Below are positions 10,764 to 22,529 of a stretch of 64,000 nucleotides of DNA, in pieces. This stretch comes from Hydractinia symbiolongicarpus (lineage: Eukaryota > Cnidaria > Hydrozoa > Anthoathecata > Hydractiniidae), in contig NC_079875.1 of the NCBI RefSeq assembly GCF_029227915.1, forward strand, positions 42,243,201 through 42,307,200, in the 5' to 3' direction. The notes beneath the pieces were generated by a model that made no database searches, was not told the DNA's origin, and saw only the letters and a list, made by a program, of their open reading frames with translations. The stretch's first letter is position 1. Each line of letters begins with the position of its first letter. The translations under genes and the position numbers were made by a program.

Positions 10764-12388
10764 AACGATGTTTTAAATTATTTTTTCACTACTAAAACGC
10801 ATAAGACTTGTAGTTTTCAAAAATGTTTTCATATTTGATGGGACGCTAAATAAAAGAAGTTTAATCCCCGGCAATCGAAAACCTGCGATTTCCCGTAAAT
10901 CCAGGACTCAGCCCGTATAGTCAAAAGTATACAAAGAAAGTACCCAGGGTGTAAACTCATTTCCCGAACGATTTTTTAAATTATTATTTCACCACTAAAG
11001 CCCATGAGACTTGTAGTTTTCAAAAATGTTTTTATTTTTGATGAGACTTTGAATAAAAGAAGTTTAATCGCCGTCAAACGAAAATCCGCGATTTCCCGAA
11101 AATCTCGGGCTTGGCCCGTATAGTCAAAAGTATACAAAGAAAGTACCCAGGGGGTAAACTCATTTTCAGAACGATTTTTAAAATTATTTTTTCAGCACTA
11201 AAACGTATGAGACTTGTAGTTTTCAGAAATGTTTTCATTTTTGATGAGACGCTTAATGAATGTGGTTTAATCGCCGGCAAACTAAAACCCGCGATTTTCC
11301 GTAAATCCCGGGCTTGGCCCGTATAGTCGAATGTATACAAAGAAAGTACCTTGTGAGTAAACTCATTTCCAAAACGATTTTTTAAATTATCTTTTCACCA
11401 CTAAAACGCATGAGACTTGTAGTTTTTAAAAATGTTTTCATTTTTGATGAGGCGCTGAATAAAAGAAGTTTAATCGACGTCAAACGAAAACCCGCCATTT
11501 TTCGTAAACCCCAGACTCGGCCCGTATAGTCAAAAGTATACAAAGAAGGTACCCAGGGAGTAAACTCATTTCCCGAACGATTTTTTAAATTATTTTTTCA
11601 CCACTAAAACGCATGAGACTTGTAGTTTTCAAAAAAATTTTTCATTTTTAATGAGCGGTTAATGAAAGGGGTTTAATCGCCAGCAAACGAAAACCCGCGA
11701 TTTCTCGTAAATCCCAGGCTTGGCCCGTATAGTCGAATGTATACAAAGAAAGTACCCTGCGAGTAAACTCATTTCCAGAACGATGTTTTAAATTATTTTT
11801 TCACTACTAAAACGCATAAGACTTGTAGTTTTTAAAAATGTTTTCATATTTGATGGAACGCTGAATAAAAGAAGTTTAATCCCCGGCAAACGAAAACCTG
11901 CGATTTCCCGTAAATCCAGGACTCAGCCCGTATAGTCAATAGTATACAAAGAAAGTTCCCATGGTGTAAACTCATTTCCCGAACAATTTTTTAAATTATT
12001 ATTTCACCACTAAAGCCCATGAGACTTGTAGTTTTTAAAAAATTTTTCATTTTTGATGAGACTCCGAACAAATGAAGTTTAATCGCCGTCAAACGAAAAC
12101 CCGCGATTTCCCGAAAATCCCGGGCTTGGCCCGTATAGTCAAAAGTATACAAAGAAAGTACCCAGGGGGTAAACTCATTTCCCAAATGATTTTTTAAATT
12201 ATTTTGTCACCACTAAAACGCATGAGACTTGTAGTTTTCAAAAAAATTTTTCATTTTTGATGAGACGGTTAATGAAAGGGGTTTAATCGCCAGCAAACGA
12301 AAACCCGCGATTTCTCGTAAATCCCGGGCTTGGCCCGTATAGTCGAATGTATACAAAGAAAGTACCCTGTAAGTAAACTGATTTCCAG
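10764..12388. repeat. Irregular block of eight monomers: C D K A H C D H
   Basis: Starts are 10764, 10967, 11170, 11373, 11576, 11779, 11982 and 12185. The D monomer at 10967 has 'gactttgaat' and runs into a K monomer whose left flank is 'cattttcag', so D is followed here by K and not by E. The H monomer at 11576 has lost bases ('aatgagcggtt' for the usual 'gatgagacggtt'). The C-D pair is intact twice, as in the 13-mer. This looks like the debris of several crossovers between HOR copies. Confidence 0.7.
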
Positions 12389-14622
12389 AACGATTTTTTA
12401 TATTATTTTTTCACCACTAAAACGCATAAGTCTTGTAGTTTTCAAAAATGTTTTCATTTTTGATGAGACGCTGAATGAAAGAGGTTTAATGGCCGGCAAA
12501 CGAAAACCCGCGATTTCCCGTAAATCCCGGGCTTGGCTCGTATAGTCGAAAGTATACAAAGAAAGTACCCAGGGAGTAAACTCATTTCCCAAACGATATT
12601 TTAAATTATTTTGTCACCACTAAAACGCATGAGACTTGTAGTTTTCAAAAGTGTTTTCATTTTTGATAAGACGCTGAATGAAAGAGGTTTAATCGCCGGC
12701 AAACGAAAACCCGCGATTTTCCGTAAATCCCGGACTCGGCCCGTATAGTCAAAAGTATACAAAGAAAGTACCCAGGGAGTAAACTCATTTTCAGAACGAT
12801 TTTTAAAATTATTTTTTCACCACTAAAACGTATGAGACATGTAGTTTTCAGAAATGTTTTCATTTTTGATGAGACGCTTAATGAATGTGGTTTAATCGCC
12901 GGCAAACGAAAACCCGCGATTTTCCGTAAATCCCGGGCTTGGCCCGTATAGTCGAATGTATACAAAGAAAGTACCCAGGGAGTAAACTCATTTTCCGAAC
13001 GATTTTTTAAATTATTTTTTCACCACTAAAACGCATGAGACTTGTAGTTTTCAAAACTTTTTTTCATTTTTGATGAGACGGTTAATGAAAGGGGTTTAAT
13101 CGCCAGCAAACGAAAACCCGCGATTTCTCGTAAATCCCGGGCTTGGCCCGTATAGTCGAATGTATACAAAGAAAGTACCCTGCGAGTAAACTCATTTCCA
13201 GAACGATGTTTTAAATTATTTTTTCACTACTAAAACGCATAAGACTTGTAGTTTTCAAAAATGTTCTCATATTTGATGGGACGCTAAATAAAAGAAGTTT
13301 AATCCCCGGCAATCGAAAACCTGCGATTTCCCGTAAATCCAGGACTCAGCCCGTATAGTCAAAAGTATACAAAGAAAGTACCCAGGGTGTAAACTCATTT
13401 CCCGAACGATTTTTTAAATTATTATTTCACCACTAAAGCCCATGAGACTTGTAGTTTTCAAAAATGTTTTCATTTTTGATGAGACTCCGAATAAAAGAAG
13501 TTTAATCGCCGTCAAACGAAAATCCGCGATTTCCCGAAAATCCCGGGCTTGGCCCGTATAGTCAAAAGTATACAAAGAAAGTACCCAGGGGCTAAACTCA
13601 TTTCCCAAATGATTTTTTAAATTATTTTGTCACCACTAAAACGCATGAGACTTGTAGTTTTCAAAAGTGTTTTCATTTTTGATGGGACGCTGAATAAAAG
13701 AAGTTTAATCGCCGGCAAACGAAAACCTGCGATTTCCCGTAAATCCCGGGCTTGGCCCGTATAGTTGAATGTGTCTAAAGAAAGTACCCAGGGAGTAAAC
13801 TCATTTCTCGAACGATTTTTTAAATTATTTTTTCTCCACTAAAACGCATGAGATTTGTAGTTTTCAAAAATGTTTTCATTTTTGATGAGACGCTGAATAA
13901 AAGAAGTTTAATCGCCAGCAAACGAAAACCCACGATTTCCCGAAAATCCCGGGCTTGGCCCGTATAGTCGAATGTATACAAAGAAAGTACCCAGGGAGTA
14001 AACTCATTTCCCGAACGATTTTTTAAATTATTTTTTCACCACTAAAACGCATAAGACTTGTAGTTTTTAAAAATGTTTTCATTTTTGATGAGACGCTGAA
14101 TAAAAGAAGTTTAATCGCCGGCAAACGAAAACCCACGATTTCCCGAAAATCCCGGGCTTGGCCCGTATAGTCGAATGTATACAAAGAAAGTACCCAGGGA
14201 GTAAACTCATTTCCCGAACGATTTTTTAAATTATTTTTTCACCACTAAAACGCATGAGACTTGTAGTTTTCAAAAATGTTTTTATTTTTGATGAGACGCT
14301 TAATAAAAGGGGTTTAATCGCCGGCAAACGAAAACCCGCGATTTCCCGTAAATCCCGGGCTTGTCCCGTATAGTCGAATGTATACAAAGAAAGTACCCAT
14401 GGAGTAAACTCATTTCCCGAACGATTTTTTAAATTATTTTTTCACCACTAAAACGCATGAGACTTGTAGTTTTCAAAAATGTTTTCATTTTTGATGAGAC
14501 GCTTAATAAAAGGGGTTTAATCGCCGGCAAACGAAAACCCGCGATTTCCCGTAAATCCCGGGCTTGGCCTGTATAGTCGAATGTATACAAAGAAAGTACC
14601 CTGTAAGTAAACTGATTTCCAG
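12389..14622. repeat. 11-monomer block headed by I-J
   Basis: Order I J K H C D E F/G G L L with starts at 12389, 12592, 12795, 12998, 13202, 13405, 13608, 13811, 14014, 14217 and 14420. The monomer at 13811 starts as F ('ttctccac', 'gagatttg') and ends as G ('cccacgattt', 'cgaaaatc'), so an F and a G have been fused and one monomer lost relative to the next block, which keeps F and G apart. Confidence 0.75.
14420..14622. repeat. Representative 203-bp monomer (type L), close to consensus
   Basis: This copy is near the consensus I built by eye. Monomer positions 1-100 are AT-rich, with T-runs at about 6-11 and 18-23, an A-run at 56-60, and T-runs at 63-66 and 69-73. Positions 101-160 are GC-rich and hold the words gccggc, cccgcg, cccgtaaat and cccgggcttggcc. 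Positions 161-203 hold the palindrome gtatac and end with gtaaactcatttcccg. The consensus has 41 C, 37 G (38.4% GC) and 13 CpG. This L-type copy carries 'cgcttaataaaagg' and 'ggcctgtatag', which separate it from the consensus. The length is not a multiple of three (203 = 3 x 67 + 2), so any reading frame shifts from one monomer to the next. Confidence 0.95.
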
Positions 14623-16448
14623 AACGATTTTTTAAATTATTTTTTCACCACTAAAACGCATAAGTCTTGTAGTTTTCAAAAATGTTTTCATTTTTGATGA
14701 GACGCTGAATGAAAGAGGTTTAATCGCTGGCAAACGAAAACCCGCGATTTCCCGTAAATCCCAGGCTTGGCTCGTATAGTCGAAAGTATACAAAGAAAGT
14801 ACCCAGGGAGTAAACTCATTTCCCAAACGATATTTTAAATTATTTTGTCACCACTAAAACGCATGAGATTGTAGTTTTCAAAAGTGTTTTCATTTTTGAT
14901 AAGACGCTGAATGAAAGAGGTTTAATCGCCGGCAAACGAAAACCCGCGATTTTTCGTAAATCCCGGACTCGGCCCGTATAGTCAAAAGTATACAAAGAAG
15001 GTACCCAGGGAGTAAACTCATTTAACGAACGATTTTTTAAATTATTTTTTCACCACTAAAACGCATTAGACTTGTAGTTTTCAAAAATGTTTTCATTTTT
15101 GATGAGACTCCGAATAAAAGAAGTTTAATCGCCGTCAAACGAAAATCCGCGATTTCCCGAAAATCCCGGGCTTGGCCCGTATAGTCAAAAGTATACAAAG
15201 AAAGTACCCAGGGGCTAAACTCATTTCCCAAATGATTTTTTAAATTATTTTGTCACCACTAAAACGCATGAGACTTGTAGTTTTCAAAAGTGTTTTCATT
15301 TTTGATGGGACGCTGAATAAAAGAAGTTTAATCGCCGGCAAACGAAAACCCGCGATTTCCCGTAAATCCCGGGCTTGGCCCGTATAGTTGAATGTGTCTA
15401 AAGAAAGTACCCAGGGAGTAAACTCATTTCTCGAACGATTTTTTAAATTATTTTTTCTCCACTAAAACGCATGAGATTTGTAGTTTTCAAAAATGTTTTC
15501 ATTTTTGATGAGACGCTTAATGAAAGGGGTTTATTCGGCGGAAAATGAAAAGCCGCGATTTCCCGTAAATCACGGGTTTAGCCCGTATAGTCGAATGTAT
15601 ACAAAGAAAGTACCCTGTGAGTAAACTCATTTCCAGAACGATTTTTTAAATTATTTTTTCACCACTAAAACGCATAAGACTTGTAGTTTTTAAAAATGTT
15701 TTCATTTTTGATGAGACGCTGAATAAAAGAAGTTTAATCGCCGGCAAACGAAAACCCACGATTTCCCGAAAATCCCGCTCTTGGCCCGTATAGTCGAATG
15801 TATACAAAGAAAGTACCCAGGGAGTAAACTCATTTCCCGAACGATTTTTTAAATTATTTTTTCACCACTAAAACGCATAAGACTTGTAGTTTTTAAAAAT
15901 GTTTTCAATTTTGATGAGACGCTGAATAAAAGAAGTTTAATCGCCGGCAAACGAAAACCCACGATTTCCCGAAAATCCCGGGCTTGGCCCGTATAGTCGA
16001 ATGTATACAAAGAAAGTACCCAGGGAGTAAACTCATTTCCCGAACGATTTTTTAAATTATTTTTTCACCACTAAAACGCATGAGACTTGTAGTTTTCAAA
16101 AATGTTTTTATTTTTGATGAGACGCTTAATAAAAGGGGTTTAATCGCCGGCAAACAAAAACCCGCGATTTCCCGTAAATCCCGGGCTTGGCCCGTATAGT
16201 CGAATGTATACAAAGAAAGTACCCATGGTGTAAACTCATTTCCCGAACGATTTTTTAAATTATTTATTCACCACTAAAACGCATGAGACTTGTAGTTTTC
16301 AAAAATGTTTTCATTTTTGATGAGACGCTTAATAAAAGGGGTTTAATCGCCGGCAAACGAAAACCCGCGATTTCCCGTAAATCCCGGGCTTGGCCTGTAT
16401 AGTCGAATGTATACAAAGAAAGTACCCTGTAAGTAAACTGATTTCCAG
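14623..16448. repeat. 9-monomer block headed by I-J (1,826 bp)
   Basis: Order I J B/D E F G G L L, starting at 14623. The J monomer (14826) lacks one base ('gagattgtag' for 'gagacttgtag'), which is why the block is 1,826 and not 1,827 bp. The monomer at 15028 begins as B ('cattagacttg') and ends as D ('gactccgaat'). The next block starts with the same I-J pair at 16449. Confidence 0.8.
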
Positions 16449-18268
16449 AACGATTTTTTAAATTATTTTTTCACCACTAAAACGCATAAGTCTTGTAGTT
16501 TTCAAAAATGTTTTCATTTTTGATGAGACGCTGAATGAAAGAGGTTTAATCGCTGGCAAACGAAAACCCGCGATTTCCCGTAAATCCCGGGCTTGGCTCG
16601 TATAGTCGAAAGTATACAAAGAAAGTACCCAGGGAGTAAACTCATTTCCCAAACGATATTTTAAATTATTTTGTCACCACTAAAACGCATGAGATTGTAG
16701 TTTTCAAAAGTGTTTTCATTTTTGATAAGACGCTGAATGAAAGAGGTTTAATCGCCGGCAAACGAAAACCCGCGATTTTTCGTAAATCCCGGACTCGGCC
16801 CGTATAGTCAAAAGTATACAAAGAAGGTACCCAGGGAGTAAACTCATTTCCCGAACGATTTTTTAAATTATTTTTTCACCACTAAAACGCATTAGACTTG
16901 TAGTTTTCAGAAATGTTTTCATTTTTGATGAGACGCTTAATGAAAGTGGTTTAATCGCCGGCAAACGAAAACCCGCGATTTCCCGTAAATCCCGGGCTTG
17001 GCCCGTATAGTCGAATGTAAACAAAGAAAGTACCCAGGGAGTAAACTCATTTTCCGAACGATTTTTTAAATTATTTTTTCACCACTAAAACGCATGAGAC
17101 TTGTTGTTTTCAAAAAATTTTTTCATTTTTGATGAGACGGTTAATGAAAGGGGTTTAATCGCCAGCAAACGAAAACCCGCGATTTCTCGTAAATCCTGGG
17201 CTTGGCCCGTATAGTCAAAAGTATACAAAGAAAGTACCCAGGGTGTAAACTCATTTCCCGAACGATTTTTTAAATTATTATTTCACCACTAAAACCCATG
17301 AGACTTGTAGTTTTCAAAAATGTTTTCATTTTAGATGAGACTCCGAATAAAAGAAGTTTAATCGCCGTCAAACGAAAACCCGCGATTTCCCGAAAATCCC
17401 GGGCTTGGCCCGTATAGTCAAAAGTATACAAAGAAAGTACCCAGGGGGTAAACTCATTTCCCAAATGATTTTTTAAATTATTTTGTCACCACTAAAACGC
17501 ATGAGACTTGTAGTTTTCAAAAGTGTTTTCATTTTTGATGGGACGCGGAATAAAAGAAGTTTAATCGCCGGCAAACGAAAACCCGCGACTTCCCGTAAAT
17601 CCCGGGCTTGGCCCGTATAGTTGAATGTATCTAAAGAAAGTACCCAGGGAGTAAACTCATTTCTCGAACGATATTTTAAATTATTTTTTCTCCACTAAAA
17701 CGCATGAGATTTGCAGTTTTCAAAAATGTTTTCATTTTTGATGAGACGCTTAATGAAAGGGGTTTATTTGGCGGAAAATAAAAAGCCGCGATTTCCCGAA
17801 AATCCCGGGCTTGGCCCGTATAGTCAAATGTATACAAAGAAAGTACCCAGGGAGTAAACTCATTTCCCGAACGATTTTTTAAATTATTTTTTCACCACTA
17901 AAACGCATGAGACTTGTAGAAATGTTTTTATTTTTGATGAGACGCTTAATAAAAGGGGTTTAATCGCCGGAAAACGAAAACCCGCGATTTCCCGTAAATC
18001 CCGGGCTTGGCCCGTATAGTCGAATGTATACAAAGAAAGTACCCATGGAGTAAACTCATTTCCCGAACGATTTTTTAAATTATTTTCTCACCACTAAAAC
18101 GCATGAGACTTGTAGTTTTCAAAAATGTTTTCATTTTTGATGAGACGCTTAATAAAAGGGGTTTAATCGCCGGCAAACAAAAACCCGCGATTTCCCGTAA
18201 ATCCCGGGCTTGGCCTGTATAGTCGAATGTATACAAAGAAAGTACCCTGTAAGTAAACTGATTTCCAG
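16449..18268. repeat. 9-monomer block headed by I-J (1,820 bp)
   Basis: Order I J B H D E F/G L L. It shares the I, J and L monomers with the block before it, including the one-base J deletion at 16691. It differs inside by keeping B, H and D as separate units and fusing F with G at 17667 ('ttatttggcgg' then 'cgaaaatcccggg'). A 7-bp deletion in the first L monomer shortens it to 196 bp. Confidence 0.8.
17870..18065. repeat. Shortened monomer (196 bp) with a 7-bp deletion
   Basis: Between 17919 and 17920 the usual 'gtagttttcaaaaatg' reads 'gtagaaatg', a loss of seven bases. The flanking monomers are full length and it is the largest simple deletion I found in the window. It can serve as a unique position marker for this part of the array. 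Confidence 0.9.
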
Positions 18269-20296
18269 AACGATTTTTTAAATTATTTTTTCACCACTAA
18301 AACGCATAAGTCTTGTAGTTTTTAAAAATGTTTTCATTTTTGATGAGACGCTGAATGAAAGAGGTTTAATCGCTGGCAAACGAAAACCCGCGATTTCCCG
18401 TAAATCCCGGGCTTGGCTCGTATAGTCGAAAGTATACAAAGAAAGTACCCAGGGAGTAAACTCATTTCCCAAACGATATTTTAAATTATTTTGTCACCAC
18501 TAAACGCATGAGATTGTAGTTTTCAAAAGTGTTTTCATTTTTGATAAGACGCTGAATGAAAGAGGTTTAATCGCCGGCAAACGAAAACCCGCGATTTTCC
18601 GTAAATCCCGGACTCGGCCCTTATAGTCAAAAGTATACAAAGAAGGTACCCAGGGAGTAAACTCATTTCCCGAACGATTTTTTAAATTATTTTTTCACCA
18701 CTAAAACGCATTAGACTTGTAGTTTTCAAAAATATTTTCATTTTTGATGAGACTCTTAATAAAAGGGGTTTAATCGCCGGCAAACGAAAACCCGCGATTT
18801 CCCGTAAATCCCGGGCTTGGCCTGTATAGTCGAATGTATACAAAGAAAGTACCCTGTAAGTAAACTGATTTCCAGAACGATTTTTTAAATTATTTTTTCA
18901 CCACTAAAACGCATAAGTCTTGTAGTTTTCAAAAATGTTTTCATTTTTGATGAGACGCTGAATGAAAGAGGTTTAATCGCTGGCAAACGAAAACCCGCGA
19001 TTTCCCGTAAATCCCGGGCTTGGCTCGTATAGTCGAAAGTATACAAAGAAAGTACCCAGGGAGTAAACTCATTTCCCGAACGATTTTTTAAATTATTTTT
19101 TCACCACTAAAACGCAATAGACTTGTAGTTTTCAGAAATGTTTTCATTTTTGATGAGACGCTTAATGAAAGTGGTTTAATCGCCGGCAAACGAAAACCCG
19201 CGATTTTCCGTAAATCCCGGACTCGGCCAGTATAGTCGAATGTAAACAAAGAAAGTACCCAGGGAGTAAACTCATTTTCCGAACGATTTTTTAAATTATT
19301 TTTTCACCACTAAAACGCATGAGACTTGTAGTTTTCAAAAAATTTTTTCATTTTTGATGAGACGGTTAATGAAAGGGGTTTAATCGCCAGCAAACGAAAA
19401 CCCGCGATTTCTCGTAAATCCTGGGCTTGGCCCGTATAGTCAAAAGTATACAAAGAAAGTACCCAGGGTGTAAACTCATTTCCCGAACGATTTTTTAAAA
19501 TATTATTTCACCACTAAAGCCCATGAGACTTGTAGTTTTCAAAAATGTTTTCATTTTTGATGAGACTCCGAATAAAAGAAGTTTAATCGCCGTCAAACGA
19601 AAACCCGCGATTTCCCAAAAATCCCGGGCTTGGCCCGTATAGTCAAAAGTATACAAAGAAAGTACCCAGGGTGTAAACTCAATTCCCAAATGATTTTTTA
19701 AATTATTTTGTCACCACTAAAACGCATGAGACTTGTAGTTTTCAAAAGTGTTTTCATTTTTGATGGGACGCTGAATAAAAGAAGTTTAATCGCCGGCAAA
19801 CGAAAACCCGCGACATCCCGTAAATCCCGGGCTTGGCCCGTATAGTTGAATGCATCTAAAGAAAGTACCCAGGGAGTAAACTCATTTCCCAAACGATATT
19901 TTAAATTATTTTGTCACCACTAAAACGCATGAGATTGTAGTTTTCAAAAGTGTTTTCATTTTTGATAAGACGCTGAATGAAAGAGGTTTAATTGCCGGCA
20001 AACGAAAACCCGCGATTTTCCGTAAATCCCGGACTCGGCCCGTATAGTCAAAAGTATACAAAGAAGGTACCCAGGGAGTAAACTCATTTCCCGAACGATT
20101 TTTTAAATTATTTTTTCACCACTAAAACGCATTAGACTTGTAGTTTTCAAAAATGTTTTCATTTTTGATGAGACGCTTAATAAAAGGGGTTTAATCGCCG
20201 GCAAACGAAAACCCGCGATTTCCCGTAAATCCCGGGCTTGGCCTGTATAGTCGAATGTATACAAAGAAAGTACCCTGTAAGTAAACTGATTTCCAG
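18269..20296. repeat. 10-monomer block headed by I-J, with I repeated inside
   Basis: Order roughly I J B/L I B H D E J B/L from 18269. The J monomers (18472 and 19895) again carry 'gagattgtag', and the first has a second one-base loss ('ctaaacgc'). The monomer near 18674 starts as B and ends as L. The E monomer at 19689 carries 'gcgacatcccg' and 'gaatgcatc', private to this copy. Confidence 0.7.
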
Positions 20297-22529
20297 AACG
20301 ATTTTTTAAATTATTTTTTCACCACTAAAACGCATAAGTCTTGTAGTTTTCAAAAATGTTTTCATTTTTGATGAGACGCTGAATGAAAGAGGTTTAATCG
20401 CTGGCAAACGAAAACCCGCGATTTCCCGTAAATCCCGGGCTTGGCTTGTATAGTCGAAAGTATACAAAGAAAGTACCCAGGGAGTAAATTCATTTCCCAA
20501 ACGATATTTTAAATTATTTTGTCACCACTAAAACGCATGAGATTGTAGTTTTCAAAAGTGTTTTCATTTTTGATAAGACGCTGAATGAAAGAGGTTTAAT
20601 CGCCGGCAAACGAAAACCCGCGATTTTCCGTAAATCCCGGACTCGGCCCGTATAGTTGAATGTATCTAAAGAAAGTACCCAGGGAGTAAACTCATTTCTC
20701 GAACGATTTTTTAAATTATTTTTTCTCCACTAAAACGCATTAGACTTGTAGTTTTCAGAAATGTTTTCATTTTTGATGAGACGCTTAATGAAAGTGGTTT
20801 AATCGCCGGCAAACGAAAACCCACGATTTCCCGTAAATCCCGGTTTTGGCCCGTATAGTCGAATGTAAACAAAGAAAGTACCCAGGGAGTAAACTCATTT
20901 TCCGAACGATTTTTTAAATTATTTTTTCACCACTAAAACGCATGAGACTTGTAGTTTTCAAAAAAAATTTTCATTTTTGATGAGACGGTTAATGAAAGGG
21001 GTTTAATCGCCAGCAAACGAAAACCCGCGATTTCTCGTAAATCCCGGGCTTGGCCCGTATAGTCGAATGTATACAAAGAAAGTACCCTGCGAGTAAACTC
21101 ATTTCCAGAACGATGTTTTAAATTATTTTTTCACTACTAAAACGCATAAGACTTGTAGTTTTCAAAAATGTTTTCATATTTGATGGGACGCTGAATAAAA
21201 GAAGTTTAATCCCCGGCAATCGAAAACCTGCGATTTTCCGTAAATCCAGGACTCAGCCCGTATAGTCAAAAGTATACAAAGAAAGTACCCAGGGTGTAAA
21301 CTCATTTGCCGAACGATTTTTTAAATTATTATTTCACCACTAAAGCCCATGAGACTTGTAGTTTTCAAAAATGTTTTCATTTTTGATGAGACTCCGAATA
21401 AAAGAAGTTTAATCGCCGTCAAACGAAAACCCGCGATTTCCCGAAAATCCCGGGCTTGGCCCGTATAGTCAAAAGTATACAAAGAAAGTACCCAGGGGGT
21501 AAACTCATTTCCCAAATGATTTTTTAAATTATTTTGTCACCACTAAGACGCATGAGACTTGTAGTTTTCAAAAGTGTTTTCATTTTTGATGGGACGCTGA
21601 ATAAAAGAAGTTTAATCGCCGGCAAACGAAAACCCGCGATTTCCCGTAAATCCCGGGCTTGGCCCGTATAGTTGAATGTGTCTAAAGAAAGTACCCAGGA
21701 AGTAAACTCATTTCTCGAACGATTTTTTAAATTATTTTTTCTCCACTAAAACGCATGAGATTTGTAGTTTTTAAAAATGTTTTCATTTTTGATGAGACGC
21801 TTAATGAAAGGGGTTTATTCGGCGGAAAATGAAAAGCCGCGATTTCCCGTAAATCACGGCTTTAGCCCGTATAGTCGAATGTATACAAAGAAAGTACCCT
21901 GTGAGTAAACTCATTTCCAGAACGATTTTTTAAATTATTTTTTCACCACTAAAACGCATAAGACTTGTAGTTTTTAAAAATGTTTTCATTTTTGATGAGA
22001 CGCTAAATAAAAGAAGTTTAATCGCCGGCAAACGAAAACCCACGATTTCCCGAAAATCCCGGGCTTGGCCCGTATAGTCGAATGTATACAAAGAAAGTAC
22101 CCAGGGAGTAAACTTATTTCCCGACCGATTTTTTAAATTATTTTTTCACCACTAAAACGCATGAGACTTGTAGTTTTCAAAAATGTTTTTATTTTTGATG
22201 AGACGCTTAATAAAAGGGGTTTAATCGCCGGCAAACGAAAACCCGCGATTTCCCGTAAATCCCAGGCTTGGCCCGTATAGTCGAATGTATACAAAGAAAG
22301 TACCCATGGAGTAAACTCATTTCCCAAACGATTTTTTAAATTATTTTTTCACCACTAAAACGCATGAGACTTGTAGTTTTCAAAAATGTTTTCATTTTTG
22401 ATGAGACGCTTAATAAAAGGGGTTTAATCGCCGGCAAACTAAAACCCGCGATTTCCCGTAAATCCCGGGCTTGGCCTGTATAGTCGAATGTATACAAAGA
22501 AAGTACCCTGTAAGTAAACTGATTTCCAG
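20297..22529. repeat. 11-monomer block headed by I-J (2,233 bp)
   Basis: Order I J F/B H C D E F G L L with starts 20297, 20500, 20702, 20905, 21109, 21312, 21515, 21718, 21921, 22124 and 22327. J at 20500 is the last copy with the one-base deletion. F/B at 20702 begins 'ttctccac' and continues 'cattagacttg'. This string retains the full C D E F G order of the first 13-mer, so it may be close to the ancestral unit. Confidence 0.75.
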
